From Acetobacter sp. (lineage in GTDB: Bacteria > Pseudomonadota > Alphaproteobacteria > Acetobacterales > Acetobacteraceae): a stretch of 64,000 nt of DNA. The stretch spans positions 1,860,001 to 1,924,000 of the forward strand of contig NZ_JAKVME010000001.1 in assembly GCF_022483985.1 (NCBI RefSeq). Direction: 5' to 3'. Of this stretch, positions 45,737 through 55,322 are shown one piece after another (the stretch's first letter is position 1; each line of letters opens with the position of its first letter). The position numbers were made by a program, and so were the translations under genes. A model generated the notes under the pieces. The model was not told where the DNA came from and did not search any database. It saw only the letters and a list, made by a program, of their open reading frames with translations.

Positions 45737-47096
45737 GGAACTGGTCCTTCTCGAAAAGCGTGTCTACGCCGTGACGCTGGCGCAAAATCAGGACTTGACC
45801 AAGACCTCCCAAGACAAAGCCCACCAGATAGCCAAGGTCAGCTCCATCCATAAATTGCGCAACCGGGCCAACATAAATCGGAGTGGATGAGAAAAGTGCG
45901 ATTGTCAGAATGGTGATCAGCACAAAGAGTGAGGCCGAAGATGTCCATCCCTCTTTGGTCAGCATCCGCATTGATCGCGCACGGGTAGGACGGCAATACC
46001 AGTCCGCCAAGACAATGCCGCACCAGGGAGCAATCCAGTAGAGCGCCAGCAACAGATAGTTTTCATATAGTGAAACAAAAGAACCTTCTCCCATCACGGC
46101 AAGAATGTAGGCCGTTCCTGCGGTGACAGCCACGCTGAGCATACGATTGACACGCACACCTGCTGAAATCAGGGCATAAGACGCCGTATTGTCATTGGCC
46201 GCGTTGATTGCAATCGACGAGAACGCAACAGCAGCAAGAGCCACCGGCGCAAAAGGGCCTGACCATTGATTAAGTGCATCAATCACCGCTCCCGGTGAAG
46301 GATCCTTTATGGCGGCGCCGGTCAGAAGACCGAACAGTTCCATGATGAAAGAGGACATGAATGTTCCAAGAAAGGTCAGCAGGAAAACAGTTTTCGACGA
46401 TGTGTTCTCCGGCACATAGCGCGTATAATCGGACGCATAGGCTGTCCATCCCATATTGAAGCTGCTGACAGCACCCAACGCGATGGTCACGGAAGCAAAA
46501 CTGAGTGTCGCGGCCGAGGCTGAAGAAGGAGCCACACCTGCATGTGAGATAGCCATGCAACCCACGATGGCAAATGCTGTCAGTAAGACCCATCCGAGAT
46601 ATTTTTCGATCACCTGAACCAGATCATGTCCACCGAGACTGGCAAGAAGTTGCGCAGTAGCCAAGACGCCTAATGCAAGCCAGAATGGTGTATTCAGTCC
46701 GGCCATTTTCAACAGCAGTATGAAAGCCAGAGCCGAAGGTACGTTGTTGACGGCATCCCACCCCACGCAGTTGATCCAGTTGATCAGCGAAGGCAAACGT
46801 TTGCCGGTTGTGCCCAGCGCAAAGCGTGAAGCCTCCATCTGCGGCAGGCCTGTACGCGGACCCATGACCGCACATAAGGCCACCGGCAATGAACCCAACA
46901 GGTTGCCGATCACCAACACCCAGAAACCGGCCCAGCCGGAGAGACCGAGAAACACGACAAGTGTTCCAATTACCCAAGCGGCAGGAGCGAGATTGGGTGA
47001 AAAATGGCTCCAGAAAATCTTTTCAGGGGTGGTGGTCTGAAGATGAGGCGGCACCCGCTCCAGGACGGTCGCCGCCCCCCCTTGTTCTACACGCAT
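45729..47096 (-). CDS. NCS1-family permease (CodB-like)
   Basis: A 455-residue transporter with about 12 helices of the nucleobase:cation symporter 1 family. The start ..PEKIFWSHFSPNLAPAAWVIGTLV and the helix 3 stretch NWINCVGWDAVNNVPSA, with the aromatic-rich substrate-site residues, fit CodB-type members. It imports nucleobases, hydantoins or similar rings. Placed between the deaminase and hydantoinase genes, it probably brings in the pathway substrate. It overlaps the deaminase start by 8 bases and begins 32 bases after hyuB ends. Confidence 0.87.
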   Translation of the reverse strand: MRVEQGGAATVLERVPPHLQTTTPEKIFWSHFSPNLAPAAWVIGTLVVFLGLSGWAGFWVLVIGNLLGSLPVALCAVMGPRTGLPQMEASRFALGTTGKRLPSLINWINCVGWDAVNNVPSALAFILLLKMAGLNTPFWLALGVLATAQLLASLGGHDLVQVIEKYLGWVLLTAFAIVGCMAISHAGVAPSSASAATLSFASVTIALGAVSSFNMGWTAYASDYTRYVPENTSSKTVFLLTFLGTFMSSFIMELFGLLTGAAIKDPSPGAVIDALNQWSGPFAPVALAAVAFSSIAINAANDNTASYALISAGVRVNRMLSVAVTAGTAYILAVMGEGSFVSLYENYLLLALYWIAPWCGIVLADWYCRPTRARSMRMLTKEGWTSSASLFVLITILTIALFSSTPIYVGPVAQFMDGADLGYLVGFVLGGLGQVLILRQRHGVDTLFEKDQFHA

Positions 47097-47128
47097 CCTC
47101 GAACATTCCTTGATTGTATTTTTATTTG

Positions 47129-48907
47129 TTAAGTAGAAGACATCATGAATTGGCGTCGGGCGCGCGTGGCAGATTCATCCACCACCTCACATTCGAGATC
47201 CAGCACGACCCCATAAACATCATGAGCCACGTCCACAGAGCAAAAGCCATCAAGCACGTCGTCCAGTACCTTGGCTGGGCTGCGTTTCAGAGGATTCCCG
47301 TAGCCGCCCCCATTGGGACTGAAATAGGTCATCATGTCGCCGGACTTGACGATCTCTCCTGAAAACTTTGATGGCATGTCACGTGTTTTGTTATCCTGCA
47401 ATGACGTGATCGTGCATCGGCCAACAGCACCATCATGTCCCGCAAACAACCCCCAAGGAGCATCTGTATGACGTTCCGATTCATGCGTGATGAATCCGTC
47501 TGACAGCATCTTTTGCGACTTGACCACACCAATTCCACCACGAAATTCTCCCGCACCCGGAAGAACATCATCACGCAGCTCATAGCGCTCGCAACGCATG
47601 GGAAGGTGCATGGCGAGATCCTCGATCGGATTGTTTCTCGTATTGGCCATGAGATTATCGATTGAGTCCGGACCATCCGATTTAGGACGGCCACCATATG
47701 CTCCTTCATTTACCTCAAGAAAGACCCAATAGTTTCCATCATCTTTCAGTCCGGAATACGCTGCGAACGAAATCGACGCTGATGATCCCGCAATTACCTG
47801 CTCTGGCATCACAGGCGCAAGAGCACGTAGGATCAGATCGATCAGCCTGTTGCACTGGGTAAATCGGGCTTCCGCCGAGGCTGGAAAGACCGGATTGTAG
47901 ATGGACCCGAGCGGGGCCGTAACCGTAATAGGCCGGAACGAACCTTCATTGGATGGAACAGGCACATCCCGACACGCACTATCCAGCAGCAACTTTCGAA
48001 AAGCAGCATAGACTGCCACTTTCGTCGAACCCTCAAAGGGGACATTATAGGCTGTCGGTGTTTGAGAAGCCGATCCGGTAAGGTCCACTTCCAGACTGTC
48101 TCCGGTCACACGGACAGTCACCACGACTGGAAGTTGATGACCACGGTTGCGACCGTCGTCATCCAAATATCCCTTTGCGGCATACTCACCATCAGGAATG
48201 GCGGCAATCTTCTGCCGCATCATGCGCTCGGCATAATCCATGAGTTGCGCAGAGGCAGCCAGCACGGTCTTTTCCGAATATTTCTCAACAAGCTCCAGAA
48301 AACGGGTCTTTCCAAGACGGACCGAGGCAATTTGCGCTTCGATATCAGCGACAAGATGCTGTGCAGCGCGGGAGTTATTACGAATAAAATTCCACAATGC
48401 CTTGTTCGGCTGCCCTTTACGATACAGCTTGTTTCCAGCGAAAAGCATTCCCTCTGCGAATACATCCGGAACATCAATGATCAGACCTGGCGTCGCCGCG
48501 CCGATATCGACGTGATGCGCTGTGTTGGCGGCAAATCCGATCAGTCGTCCCTCATGGAAAATCGGCATGACGATCGCAAGGTCGGGGCTGTGTGAAGAGC
48601 CGTGATAAGGGTGATTGTGTACAACGATATCCCCTTCATACCACTCACCATCCTCCAGCGTATCTTGGATACCTCTCAAATAAGCTGGAATGGAGCCGAT
48701 ATGCATCGGTGTCGATTCCGATTCACAGAGGGTATTGAACTGTGAATCAAAAAGACCTGCGCCAAGATCTTCACTTTCTCGAATGATCGAAGAAAAGGAC
48801 ATGCGATGGAGAACGTGCGCCATTTCATTGGCTATTGTCTCAAATGCGCCGCGGATCACTTGCAGAAGAATGGGATCCAGATCACCATTTTCGGATGCTT
48901 TTTCCAT
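47129..48907 (-). CDS. hyuB: N-methylhydantoinase / hydantoinase B subunit (HyuB family)
   Basis: A protein of about 592 residues of the HyuB/oxoprolinase-beta family: DPILLQVIRGAFETIANEMAHVL opens it, and GDIVVHNHPYHGSSHSPDLAIVMPIF, PAYLRG and FSPNGGGYGNPLKRSP at the end are diagnostic. With HyuA it hydrolyses N-methylhydantoin or a similar ring with ATP. ATG 48907 was chosen for GGAG 8 bases upstream; a start at 48934 would overlap hyuA. Context favours N-methylhydantoin as substrate rather than 5-oxoproline or acetophenone. Confidence 0.9.
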   Translation of the reverse strand: MEKASENGDLDPILLQVIRGAFETIANEMAHVLHRMSFSSIIRESEDLGAGLFDSQFNTLCESESTPMHIGSIPAYLRGIQDTLEDGEWYEGDIVVHNHPYHGSSHSPDLAIVMPIFHEGRLIGFAANTAHHVDIGAATPGLIIDVPDVFAEGMLFAGNKLYRKGQPNKALWNFIRNNSRAAQHLVADIEAQIASVRLGKTRFLELVEKYSEKTVLAASAQLMDYAERMMRQKIAAIPDGEYAAKGYLDDDGRNRGHQLPVVVTVRVTGDSLEVDLTGSASQTPTAYNVPFEGSTKVAVYAAFRKLLLDSACRDVPVPSNEGSFRPITVTAPLGSIYNPVFPASAEARFTQCNRLIDLILRALAPVMPEQVIAGSSASISFAAYSGLKDDGNYWVFLEVNEGAYGGRPKSDGPDSIDNLMANTRNNPIEDLAMHLPMRCERYELRDDVLPGAGEFRGGIGVVKSQKMLSDGFITHESERHTDAPWGLFAGHDGAVGRCTITSLQDNKTRDMPSKFSGEIVKSGDMMTYFSPNGGGYGNPLKRSPAKVLDDVLDGFCSVDVAHDVYGVVLDLECEVVDESATRARRQFMMSST

Positions 48908-48921
48908 GATCTGATCTCCGC

Positions 48922-51000
48922 TCATATCGCACATCTTTTTAGGCGCGTACCACCACGCGGCAGTACCTCTGCAGTGTATCCGGGAGGTACAAGCGTTGTC
49001 GCATCTTGCTGAATCAACAGGGCGGGTCCACGCACCTGTTCGCCACGGTATAACAGTGTCCGGTTATAACGCGGTGTATCTAGGGTTTGGCCGTTATCGA
49101 AAACAGTCTGTTTTAAGTAGAGAAAGGCCCGTTCAATTCCCTGTTCATCAGCAAGTGGTAATTCTTTCGCTTCCTCCTGCCGTTGCGGGATCTTCCCCCT
49201 AGCCCGGAGTGATACGACCTCAACAGGGGCATCAGGATAAGAATAGCCGTAGTCACGATGATGAATCGCATGGAAATCTTTCAGAAGATTTCCTGTACTA
49301 TCCAGTGAGATTGTGTCGCTTTCCAGCGGAACACGTAACTCAAACCCTTGCCCCGCATAACGGCATTCCGCAAAGAGTGTAATATCGTAAGTCTCTTCTT
49401 CCTCACCCAAAGAAGAAAGATCATTCAGCAGATTGATCTTCAAACGCTCCGCAGCACTTTCAAGATGTTCGATAACATCCGCAGACTGGGTAGGAAGCAT
49501 AACCAGTGCTGACTCGACATGCTCATACTGCACACCGGTCCTGAGCAGTCCGACAGCGGCTGTAATGCCGGGCGCTACTGGCACGATCACTTCTGGAGCG
49601 CCGACAGCTTCCGCCAACGCAACGCCATGCAGTGGACCAGCGCCGCCAAATGGCATGACGGCGAATTCGCGGGGATCAAGTCCGCGGGCAACAGTCGTGG
49701 AGCGAATAGCCAACGCCATATTGTTATCAATAACGCGAATAATGCCCAATGCTGCTTCCTGAACAGAAATACCTAGGGGTTGCGAAATTTTTTCAAGAAT
49801 TGCTTTTTCTGCGAGATCGCGGTGAAGCGCGAGACGCCCATCCAGCGCCTTGTCCGGATCAAGCCGACCAAGAACGATATGGGCATCGGTAACAGTAGGC
49901 TCCGCCCCGCCGCGCCCATAACACGCTGGACCAGGCATTGACCCTGCTGAAGTGGGCCCAACATGAAACGCACCGAATTCATCCACTCTTGCGATAGAAC
50001 CGCCGCCAGCACCGATCGTCACAAGATCGATCATTGGGGCCATGACAGGGTAGCCCCCGACCTCTGTATCACGAGGGTTCTTGACCTTCACTTCACCATT
50101 GACGATGGCGGCAATATCAGCCGACGTGCCGCCGATATCGACGGTAATGATATTGGAAACATCAGCGGCAGCGCCTTCCCAGAGGCCACCCATCACCCCG
50201 CCAGCCGGACCTGACATGAGAATGTTCACCGGCCGCTCGCAGCAGGCTTCAACCGATGCCACACCGCCGTTCGACTGCATGATGCGGAGGCGTGCCTTGA
50301 TATTGGCTGCCTCAAGCCCTTTCTGAAGACGTCGAAGATAGAACGACGTGGGGGGGCCGACATAGCTGTTCATCGCAGCCGTCGAAAAACGCTCATATTC
50401 TCTCATTGCATTCGAAATTTCTGACGAAATTGATACGAATACGTCTGGCATTTCCTCAAGCACGATCTCGCGGGCACGCACTTCATGCGCGTCATTGAGA
50501 AAGGAAAAAAGGAATCCAATCACTACGGCCCTGATCCCACGCTTGCGGAACAGAGCGCAGGCTTCCCTTACGGCAGCCTCATCCAGAGGGATTTCAATTT
50601 CTCCTGTAGGAGGCGAAATTCTTTCCATTATAGGAATACGGTTACGTCGCCGCACGAGAGGCCGTGACTGCCACGGCACATCAAAATGCAGCGAAAAGTT
50701 ATGTGGCCGCTTGTGACGGCCAATATGAAGGATGTCGCGGAATCCGTCTGTTGTCAGCATTCCGCATTCGGCACCGTTGTGTTCAATCGTGATGTTGGTT
50801 GCTGTCGTCGTTCCGTGGAGGAGTGTTTCCACCTCCTCCACACTGATGCCGGCCTTTTCGCAGAGAGTCAGAATTCCCTCGATCACACCAATTGACTGAT
50901 CTTCAAGTGTGGTTGGCAGTTTATGGTAGAATACGCCCTGATGACATTCGAGCACCAGATCCGTGTTAGTGCCCCCCACATCGACCCCAATCCGAGCCAT
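48922..51000 (-). CDS. hyuA: N-methylhydantoinase / hydantoinase A subunit (HyuA family)
   Basis: A 692-residue ATP-binding subunit with the actin-like fold. ARIGVDVGGTNTDLVLE starts the N-terminal domain, ITVDIGGTSADIAAI is the second nucleotide-binding segment, and LLHGTTTATN and GGAGPLHGVALAE are further family signatures. It phosphorylates or activates the ring for opening by HyuB. It lies between the amidase and hyuB, all on the minus strand with short gaps, so the three enzymes are co-expressed. Length fits N-methylhydantoinase A. Confidence 0.92.
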   Translation of the reverse strand: MARIGVDVGGTNTDLVLECHQGVFYHKLPTTLEDQSIGVIEGILTLCEKAGISVEEVETLLHGTTTATNITIEHNGAECGMLTTDGFRDILHIGRHKRPHNFSLHFDVPWQSRPLVRRRNRIPIMERISPPTGEIEIPLDEAAVREACALFRKRGIRAVVIGFLFSFLNDAHEVRAREIVLEEMPDVFVSISSEISNAMREYERFSTAAMNSYVGPPTSFYLRRLQKGLEAANIKARLRIMQSNGGVASVEACCERPVNILMSGPAGGVMGGLWEGAAADVSNIITVDIGGTSADIAAIVNGEVKVKNPRDTEVGGYPVMAPMIDLVTIGAGGGSIARVDEFGAFHVGPTSAGSMPGPACYGRGGAEPTVTDAHIVLGRLDPDKALDGRLALHRDLAEKAILEKISQPLGISVQEAALGIIRVIDNNMALAIRSTTVARGLDPREFAVMPFGGAGPLHGVALAEAVGAPEVIVPVAPGITAAVGLLRTGVQYEHVESALVMLPTQSADVIEHLESAAERLKINLLNDLSSLGEEEETYDITLFAECRYAGQGFELRVPLESDTISLDSTGNLLKDFHAIHHRDYGYSYPDAPVEVVSLRARGKIPQRQEEAKELPLADEQGIERAFLYLKQTVFDNGQTLDTPRYNRTLLYRGEQVRGPALLIQQDATTLVPPGYTAEVLPRGGTRLKRCAI

Positions 51001-51081
51001 TCTGTCTCTTCCCTTGTGTTACGTCACAGTCTGAACCGGCAACAGAACCGATGTATGCTCACATTGCTCTGACGGGCCTAC

Positions 51082-51783
51082 TCAGCCCGCGAGAGCCGCA
51101 ATTTTTTCTACACATTCATCAACTGTATGAACGTCAGCGAATTTTGCATCGATATCGAAAAGATTCCACGCGACGGCGCCTGGCACCCGATCACCAATAC
51201 ATTCCTTGACAGCAATTGTCCGGAAACCGTCAGCAAGCCCATCACAAATCGTCGTGCGAACACAAGCGCAGGCAGTCACACCTGTGACCAAGATTGTATC
51301 AACGCCGGCCGCCCGCAGAATTCCAGCCAACTCTGTTCCATGGAAAGCTGAAGCCCGCTTTTTCAGCAGAGTGTATTCACCCTCGACCGGAGCAATACGA
51401 CTATCGATTGCCCACAGATCTCGATCTTTCAGATTGACGACATCTACCGGAATTTTGTCATGCCAGAGACCCATGTCAGTCAGAGAAGCATTGCGATCCG
51501 TAATTTCGTATGCCGTTGTAACGTGCACCACTGGCAGTTTGTGAGCACGGAACGTCCGAAGCAGCTTCTGCATGCCCGGAATGATTTCACCGTCCATCTT
51601 TTCCTGATCGCAGGTGAAGGGATTACCTGGACGCGTCCAGGCATTTGCCAAGTCGACGCTTACGAGAGCCGGTCGTGAACCGAACCCGACCCGACGCTGG
51701 AAGCCGCGTTCCTGATAAAGACGTGTACCTTCGTTAAAAGCCTGCTCAAGCAGACGATCCAGTTCTTTTGCATCAAGGGCCAT
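51082..51783 (-). CDS. N-carbamoylsarcosine amidase (isochorismatase-like hydrolase)
   Basis: A 233-residue cysteine hydrolase that closely resembles known N-carbamoylsarcosine amidases along its length: ALVSVDLANAWTRPGNPFTCD (nucleophile-activating Asp), MGLWHDKIPVD, LKKRASAFHGTEL (Lys) and VTGVTACACVRTTI with the catalytic Cys, then CIGDRVPGAVAWNLFDIDAKF. It converts N-carbamoylsarcosine to sarcosine, CO2 and ammonia, the last step of the proposed pathway. ATG 51783 was chosen for TAAGG 9 bases upstream; longer starts exist. It is first in the operon, divergent from the LysR gene. Confidence 0.88.
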   Translation of the reverse strand: MALDAKELDRLLEQAFNEGTRLYQERGFQRRVGFGSRPALVSVDLANAWTRPGNPFTCDQEKMDGEIIPGMQKLLRTFRAHKLPVVHVTTAYEITDRNASLTDMGLWHDKIPVDVVNLKDRDLWAIDSRIAPVEGEYTLLKKRASAFHGTELAGILRAAGVDTILVTGVTACACVRTTICDGLADGFRTIAVKECIGDRVPGAVAWNLFDIDAKFADVHTVDECVEKIAALAG

Positions 51784-52015
51784 CAGAGCCATCCTTAATC
51801 GAGAGACATCCAGCACTACGCCCACGTTATCGTGGCGGTGTCATTGCGATACCAGAACAACATGCACAGAGCGAAAGCTACAGGGAATTGGCAAATGAAC
51901 ACCCTTTCTTGCGCGAAATGCATCACCACTTGCCGATGGGTTCCCAACTGTCGTAGCCTGAAGGCGACATGGACGATCCGCATCCCTATTGCCCCGTTCA
52001 GGAAAGGCAGAAATC

Positions 52016-52909
52016 GTGGCGCGAGCGGAAAGCATCGGTTTACTCGATACATTTATCGTGGTGGCTGAAGAATTAAGTTTTAGGCGAGCCGCTGCACGTC
52101 TGAACATTGACCAATCAGCACTGACACGACGTATCCAAAAGTTGGAAAATCAGGTGGGTGTGCAACTTCTTGTGCGTTCCACGCATAACGTTCGTCTTAC
52201 GGACGCCGGGCTGTATTTTCTGGAAGCAAACTGCAGTGTTATCGACCGCTACATGTCCTCGATCAAAAGGGCACGGTCAGTTTCAGAAGGACTTTATGGA
52301 CATCTTTCGATTGGTTACATGAATTTTGCGGGAGTGGATTTATTGCCAAGAGCAGTAAAAGCCTTTCGCGAATCTTTCCCTGATGTCCTGATATCTTTAC
52401 TTTATGTTCCAAGTCAACTTCAACAGATTCAGCTTTCACGAAATGAAATCGACATTGGCTATACTATTGGTCCGATTCAGAATCAGGATATTGATTTTGT
52501 CACATTACGACAGGAAGATCTTTTTCTCATCGTACCTGCTGCCTCCTCTTTAGCAAACAGGCCTTTCGTTCCGGCATCAACCATTAATTCGTTAAAATTC
52601 ATTATGGGCGATGACGACGAATGGAGTTTTTATCGATGGAAAATTGAAAGTTTATTGAGAGAAAGCAACGTATCTCTTGAGATCGTGTGGAAGATATCAA
52701 ATATCACGGCCATTTTTGGTATGGTCTCTGCAGGATGTGGAGTAACTATTCTGCCCGAATGCATGAAACACGCCATTCCTTCATCACTTGTCTCCGTACC
52801 GATCACTGGACTTTCGCAGGGGATCGAGATTCAAATCGCATGGAGTAGGACTACTCATTCCTCGCATATTCATAAGTTTCTATCACTCATTAAAGACACA
52901 GATTTATGA
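52016..52909 (+). CDS. LysR-family regulator of the hydantoin/creatinine operon
   Basis: A 297-residue LTTR. HTH in FIVVAEELSFRRAAARLNIDQSALTRRIQKLE, followed by a substrate-binding effector domain (YGHLSIGYMNFAGVDLLPRAV onward). GTG 52016 was chosen because GAAAGG lies just upstream. It is divergent from the amidase gene over about 230 bases, the classical arrangement for an LTTR and its target, so it probably activates the operon in response to a pathway compound. Codon use is more AT-rich than in the operon it faces. Confidence 0.88.
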   Translation: MARAESIGLLDTFIVVAEELSFRRAAARLNIDQSALTRRIQKLENQVGVQLLVRSTHNVRLTDAGLYFLEANCSVIDRYMSSIKRARSVSEGLYGHLSIGYMNFAGVDLLPRAVKAFRESFPDVLISLLYVPSQLQQIQLSRNEIDIGYTIGPIQNQDIDFVTLRQEDLFLIVPAASSLANRPFVPASTINSLKFIMGDDDEWSFYRWKIESLLRESNVSLEIVWKISNITAIFGMVSAGCGVTILPECMKHAIPSSLVSVPITGLSQGIEIQIAWSRTTHSSHIHKFLSLIKDTDL

Positions 52910-53046
52910 ATCAGTGATTTGACCCCGACAATATATTTCCATTTATACGGTTATTGGAGATATGATATCTGTATTTATTACTTAGGCTCAGGACCCATTG
53001 ATTTAATTGCGGAAATCTGATTCACGCTTTGTGAAGAGACTGAAGA

Positions 53047-54018
53047 TGAGCGACTTGTTTTGGCTGACGGATGAACAGATGGAGCGTCTGCGGCCATTCT
53101 TTCCCAAGAGCCCCGGCAAACCTCGCGTTGATGACTGCCGCGTGCTGAGCGGCATCATTTTCGTGAACTGCAATGGCTTGCGTTGGCGTGATGCGCCCCG
53201 GGAATACGGTCCGCACAAGACGCTCTACTACCGTTGAAAGCGTTGGGGCGACATGGGCATTTTCATGCGGATGATGGATGACCTGTCTGCCGCGAAGCCG
53301 AGCCTCAGGCGATTATGATTGACGCGACCTATCTCAAAGCACACCGCACGGCTTCCAGCCTGCGGTTAAAAAAGCGGATCCAGGCCGCCTGATCGGTCGC
53401 ACCAAAGGCGGTATGAACGCCACGCTGCATGCGGTCACCGATCAGAACGGACGACCGCTGAGTTTCTTCATGACAGCCGGACAGGTCAGTGATTACACCG
53501 GACCTCTGCTCTTCTGGAAAGCCTTCTCATGGCACAGTGGTTGCTGGCGGATCGAGGTTACGATGCTGACTGGTTCCAGGATGCTCTGGAAAAAAAGAGA
53601 TCAGGCCCTGCATTCCAGAACGGAAATCTCGCGGAAAACCGATCAAATACGACAAGCGAAAATACAAACGCCGCAACCGCATAAGCCAGAGCCCATGCAT
53701 CGAAAGGCCGCTGACAGGAATCATCGCCACAGCGGAGACCACCGCAATCTGCGCCTCCAGCGCGTCAATGCCGCAACCATGACATCACGCGCGCCGCCGC
53801 ATCCGTCTGGCTGGCATAGATCCTCGCCGACAAAGGCTATAATTATCGACGCTGCCGACAGGCATGCTCCAGCCGCGGGATCAGGATCAGGCACAGGGTC
53901 GCCAAAAAAGGTATTGAAAGCAGTACCCATCTCGGAAAACATCGCTGGGTCGTCGAGCACACCTTCGCGTGGGTACCCCGTTTTCGCCGCCTCACCATCC
54001 GCTATGAAAGAAGGGTCT
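53047..54018 (+). pseudogene. IS5-family (IS1031-like) transposase, multiply frameshifted
   Basis: Starts MSDLFWLTDEQMERLRPFFP with the family's N-terminal region (VLSGIIFVNCNGLRWRDAP) and hits a stop at 53237. Later frames read LHAVTDQNGRPLSFFMTAGQ and, near the end, HRWVVEHTFAWVPRFRRLTI, which carries the catalytic Glu. Several frameshifts make it inactive. The right terminal repeat was not found. Confidence 0.85.
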
Positions 54019-54020
54019 GA

Positions 54021-54554
54021 TTATTTTTTGAGAAGTTTTTGTATGGTTTCGTTGAGGGCTTCGATGGCGGCCTCCTTTGCAGCGTCGCTGTCGAGCCCTC
54101 CCTCGACAACAGAGAGGGCGACAAACGCCGCAAGCCGGTCGGCCGCCTGCTCGACCGCCCGCCCGAACGGAATGCTGCCGGCCTCCAGACCGTCAGCGAT
54201 CTCGCGTCCGATCCGCCGCATCGCCTCGCGCTCTCCCTGACTGAGCTGCGGTGACGAGACCTCGCCCGTCACGGACGGACAGGGCATGCCAGTCTGCATT
54301 CCGTCATGCACCGGCCAGTCATACAGAACGGACAGGCGCTGGCAGTATCGCCGGACATCGAGATTTTCTTCTGGCGCTGCAAGAGGATATGTCGTGCCGT
54401 CATGGAACACGACCTCCGCCTGATACAGAGGAGCTCCCCTCCTCCCGGGCAGAGGGTTCACCAGCAGGGATCTTACAGCCTCAGGCTCAAGATGGTCCGG
54501 ATCAACAAAATCCCCGACGATCGACGTTGCCGTCCTGTGACGCGTCACACTCAT
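54021..54554 (-). CDS. hypothetical protein, last gene of an XRE operon
   Basis: A 177-residue soluble protein not recognised. The N-terminal half contains LYQAEVVFHDGTTYPLAAPEENLDVRRYC and the C-terminal half is helical (GEREAMRRIGREIADG, then AAKEAAIEALNETIQKLLKK). No catalytic motif was seen. Its start overlaps the stop of the XRE gene upstream by 4 bases, so it is co-translated with it. It abuts an IS remnant at its 3' end but the frame is complete. Confidence 0.6.
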   Translation of the reverse strand: MSVTRHRTATSIVGDFVDPDHLEPEAVRSLLVNPLPGRRGAPLYQAEVVFHDGTTYPLAAPEENLDVRRYCQRLSVLYDWPVHDGMQTGMPCPSVTGEVSSPQLSQGEREAMRRIGREIADGLEAGSIPFGRAVEQAADRLAAFVALSVVEGGLDSDAAKEAAIEALNETIQKLLKK

Positions 54555-55183
54555 ACAGGCTCCGCCGGGCCGGTAATCTGCCGCAGGCGCTCCACGATCG
54601 GATCGGGTCTCTGCGGCCGCATGGCTGTCGCCCCAACCCGCACCTCAAGCCATCTCAGAACCTCCGAGCGTGAAGAAATATCCACTCTCCGGAACAGGGC
54701 CAGCAGTCTCTGCTCTGTTTCGTCCGAGGCAGGGAGAGACGCGGGCTCGTCTTCCTCCCGGAACAGATCCCACAGCGCAATATCGAGAACGTCTGCGACA
54801 TCGCCCAGACGTTTCAGCGAGCAGCCTCGGCGTCCCCCTTCCCATAACGCGATCGCCGTGCGGGAAATCCCCGCCTGAACTGCAACTTCGTCTTGCGACA
54901 GTCGCGCGCTCACCCGGGCAGCCCGCAGGCGTTGACCAACGATCCTGTCGGAAATTTTGTCGGAATGGGGAGTTGCCTCCGTTCCCAGCAACACCGCGCC
55001 ATTGCCACGAATCCACTCATGGAATGCATGAATCCCCGAATTACTCGGCGCGCTGCTATTCTCCTCGCCCTCAACCTGAAAGAGCACGGTATGACCCGCG
55101 ACGAGGACGATTGTCCTGCGCCTCATCTTCATCCGTCCGGCTCCCCAGACCTGCCCGGCTTCCAGATGAATGGCCGCACTCAT
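54551..55183 (-). CDS. XRE-family regulator with N-terminal extension
   Basis: A 210-residue protein. Residues 1-70 start MSAAIHLEAGQVWGAGRMKM and resemble the start of the other XRE protein at 55323 (IILQSGQIWMPHEGAG), suggesting a shared small N-terminal domain. The HTH is at about 82-140: GQRLRAARVSARLSQDEVAVQAGISRTAIALWEGGRRG. The C-terminus is helical. It overlaps the genes on both sides. It may be a repressor or a sensor of a signal bound by the N-terminal domain; this is inference. Confidence 0.78.
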   Translation of the reverse strand: MSAAIHLEAGQVWGAGRMKMRRRTIVLVAGHTVLFQVEGEENSSAPSNSGIHAFHEWIRGNGAVLLGTEATPHSDKISDRIVGQRLRAARVSARLSQDEVAVQAGISRTAIALWEGGRRGCSLKRLGDVADVLDIALWDLFREEDEPASLPASDETEQRLLALFRRVDISSRSEVLRWLEVRVGATAMRPQRPDPIVERLRQITGPAEPV

Positions 55184-55320
55184 CAGAGTTTTCTCAATAC
55201 GCAGAAAAATATCGTCCAGATGACCAGACTGATAAGCCCCGCGAAAACAATCCCTCTGAACGGCCGACCGTCATCCGGGCTGGGCCGACCACCTTCTTGC
55301 GGTCTCTCGATAGTCTCCAT
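55183..55320 (-). CDS. 45-residue single-pass membrane protein
   Basis: An open frame METIERPQEGGRPSPDDGRP followed by a hydrophobic helix GIVFAGLISLVIWTIFFCVL and RKL. Its stop shares one base with the start of the XRE gene at 55183, and it starts 2 bases after the stop of the XRE gene at 55323. The position, with no spare bases on either side, and a clean transmembrane helix support it as a real gene. Function is unknown; it could be a small membrane regulator or toxin. Confidence 0.6.
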   Translation of the reverse strand: METIERPQEGGRPSPDDGRPFRGIVFAGLISLVIWTIFFCVLRKL

Positions 55321-55322
55321 GA

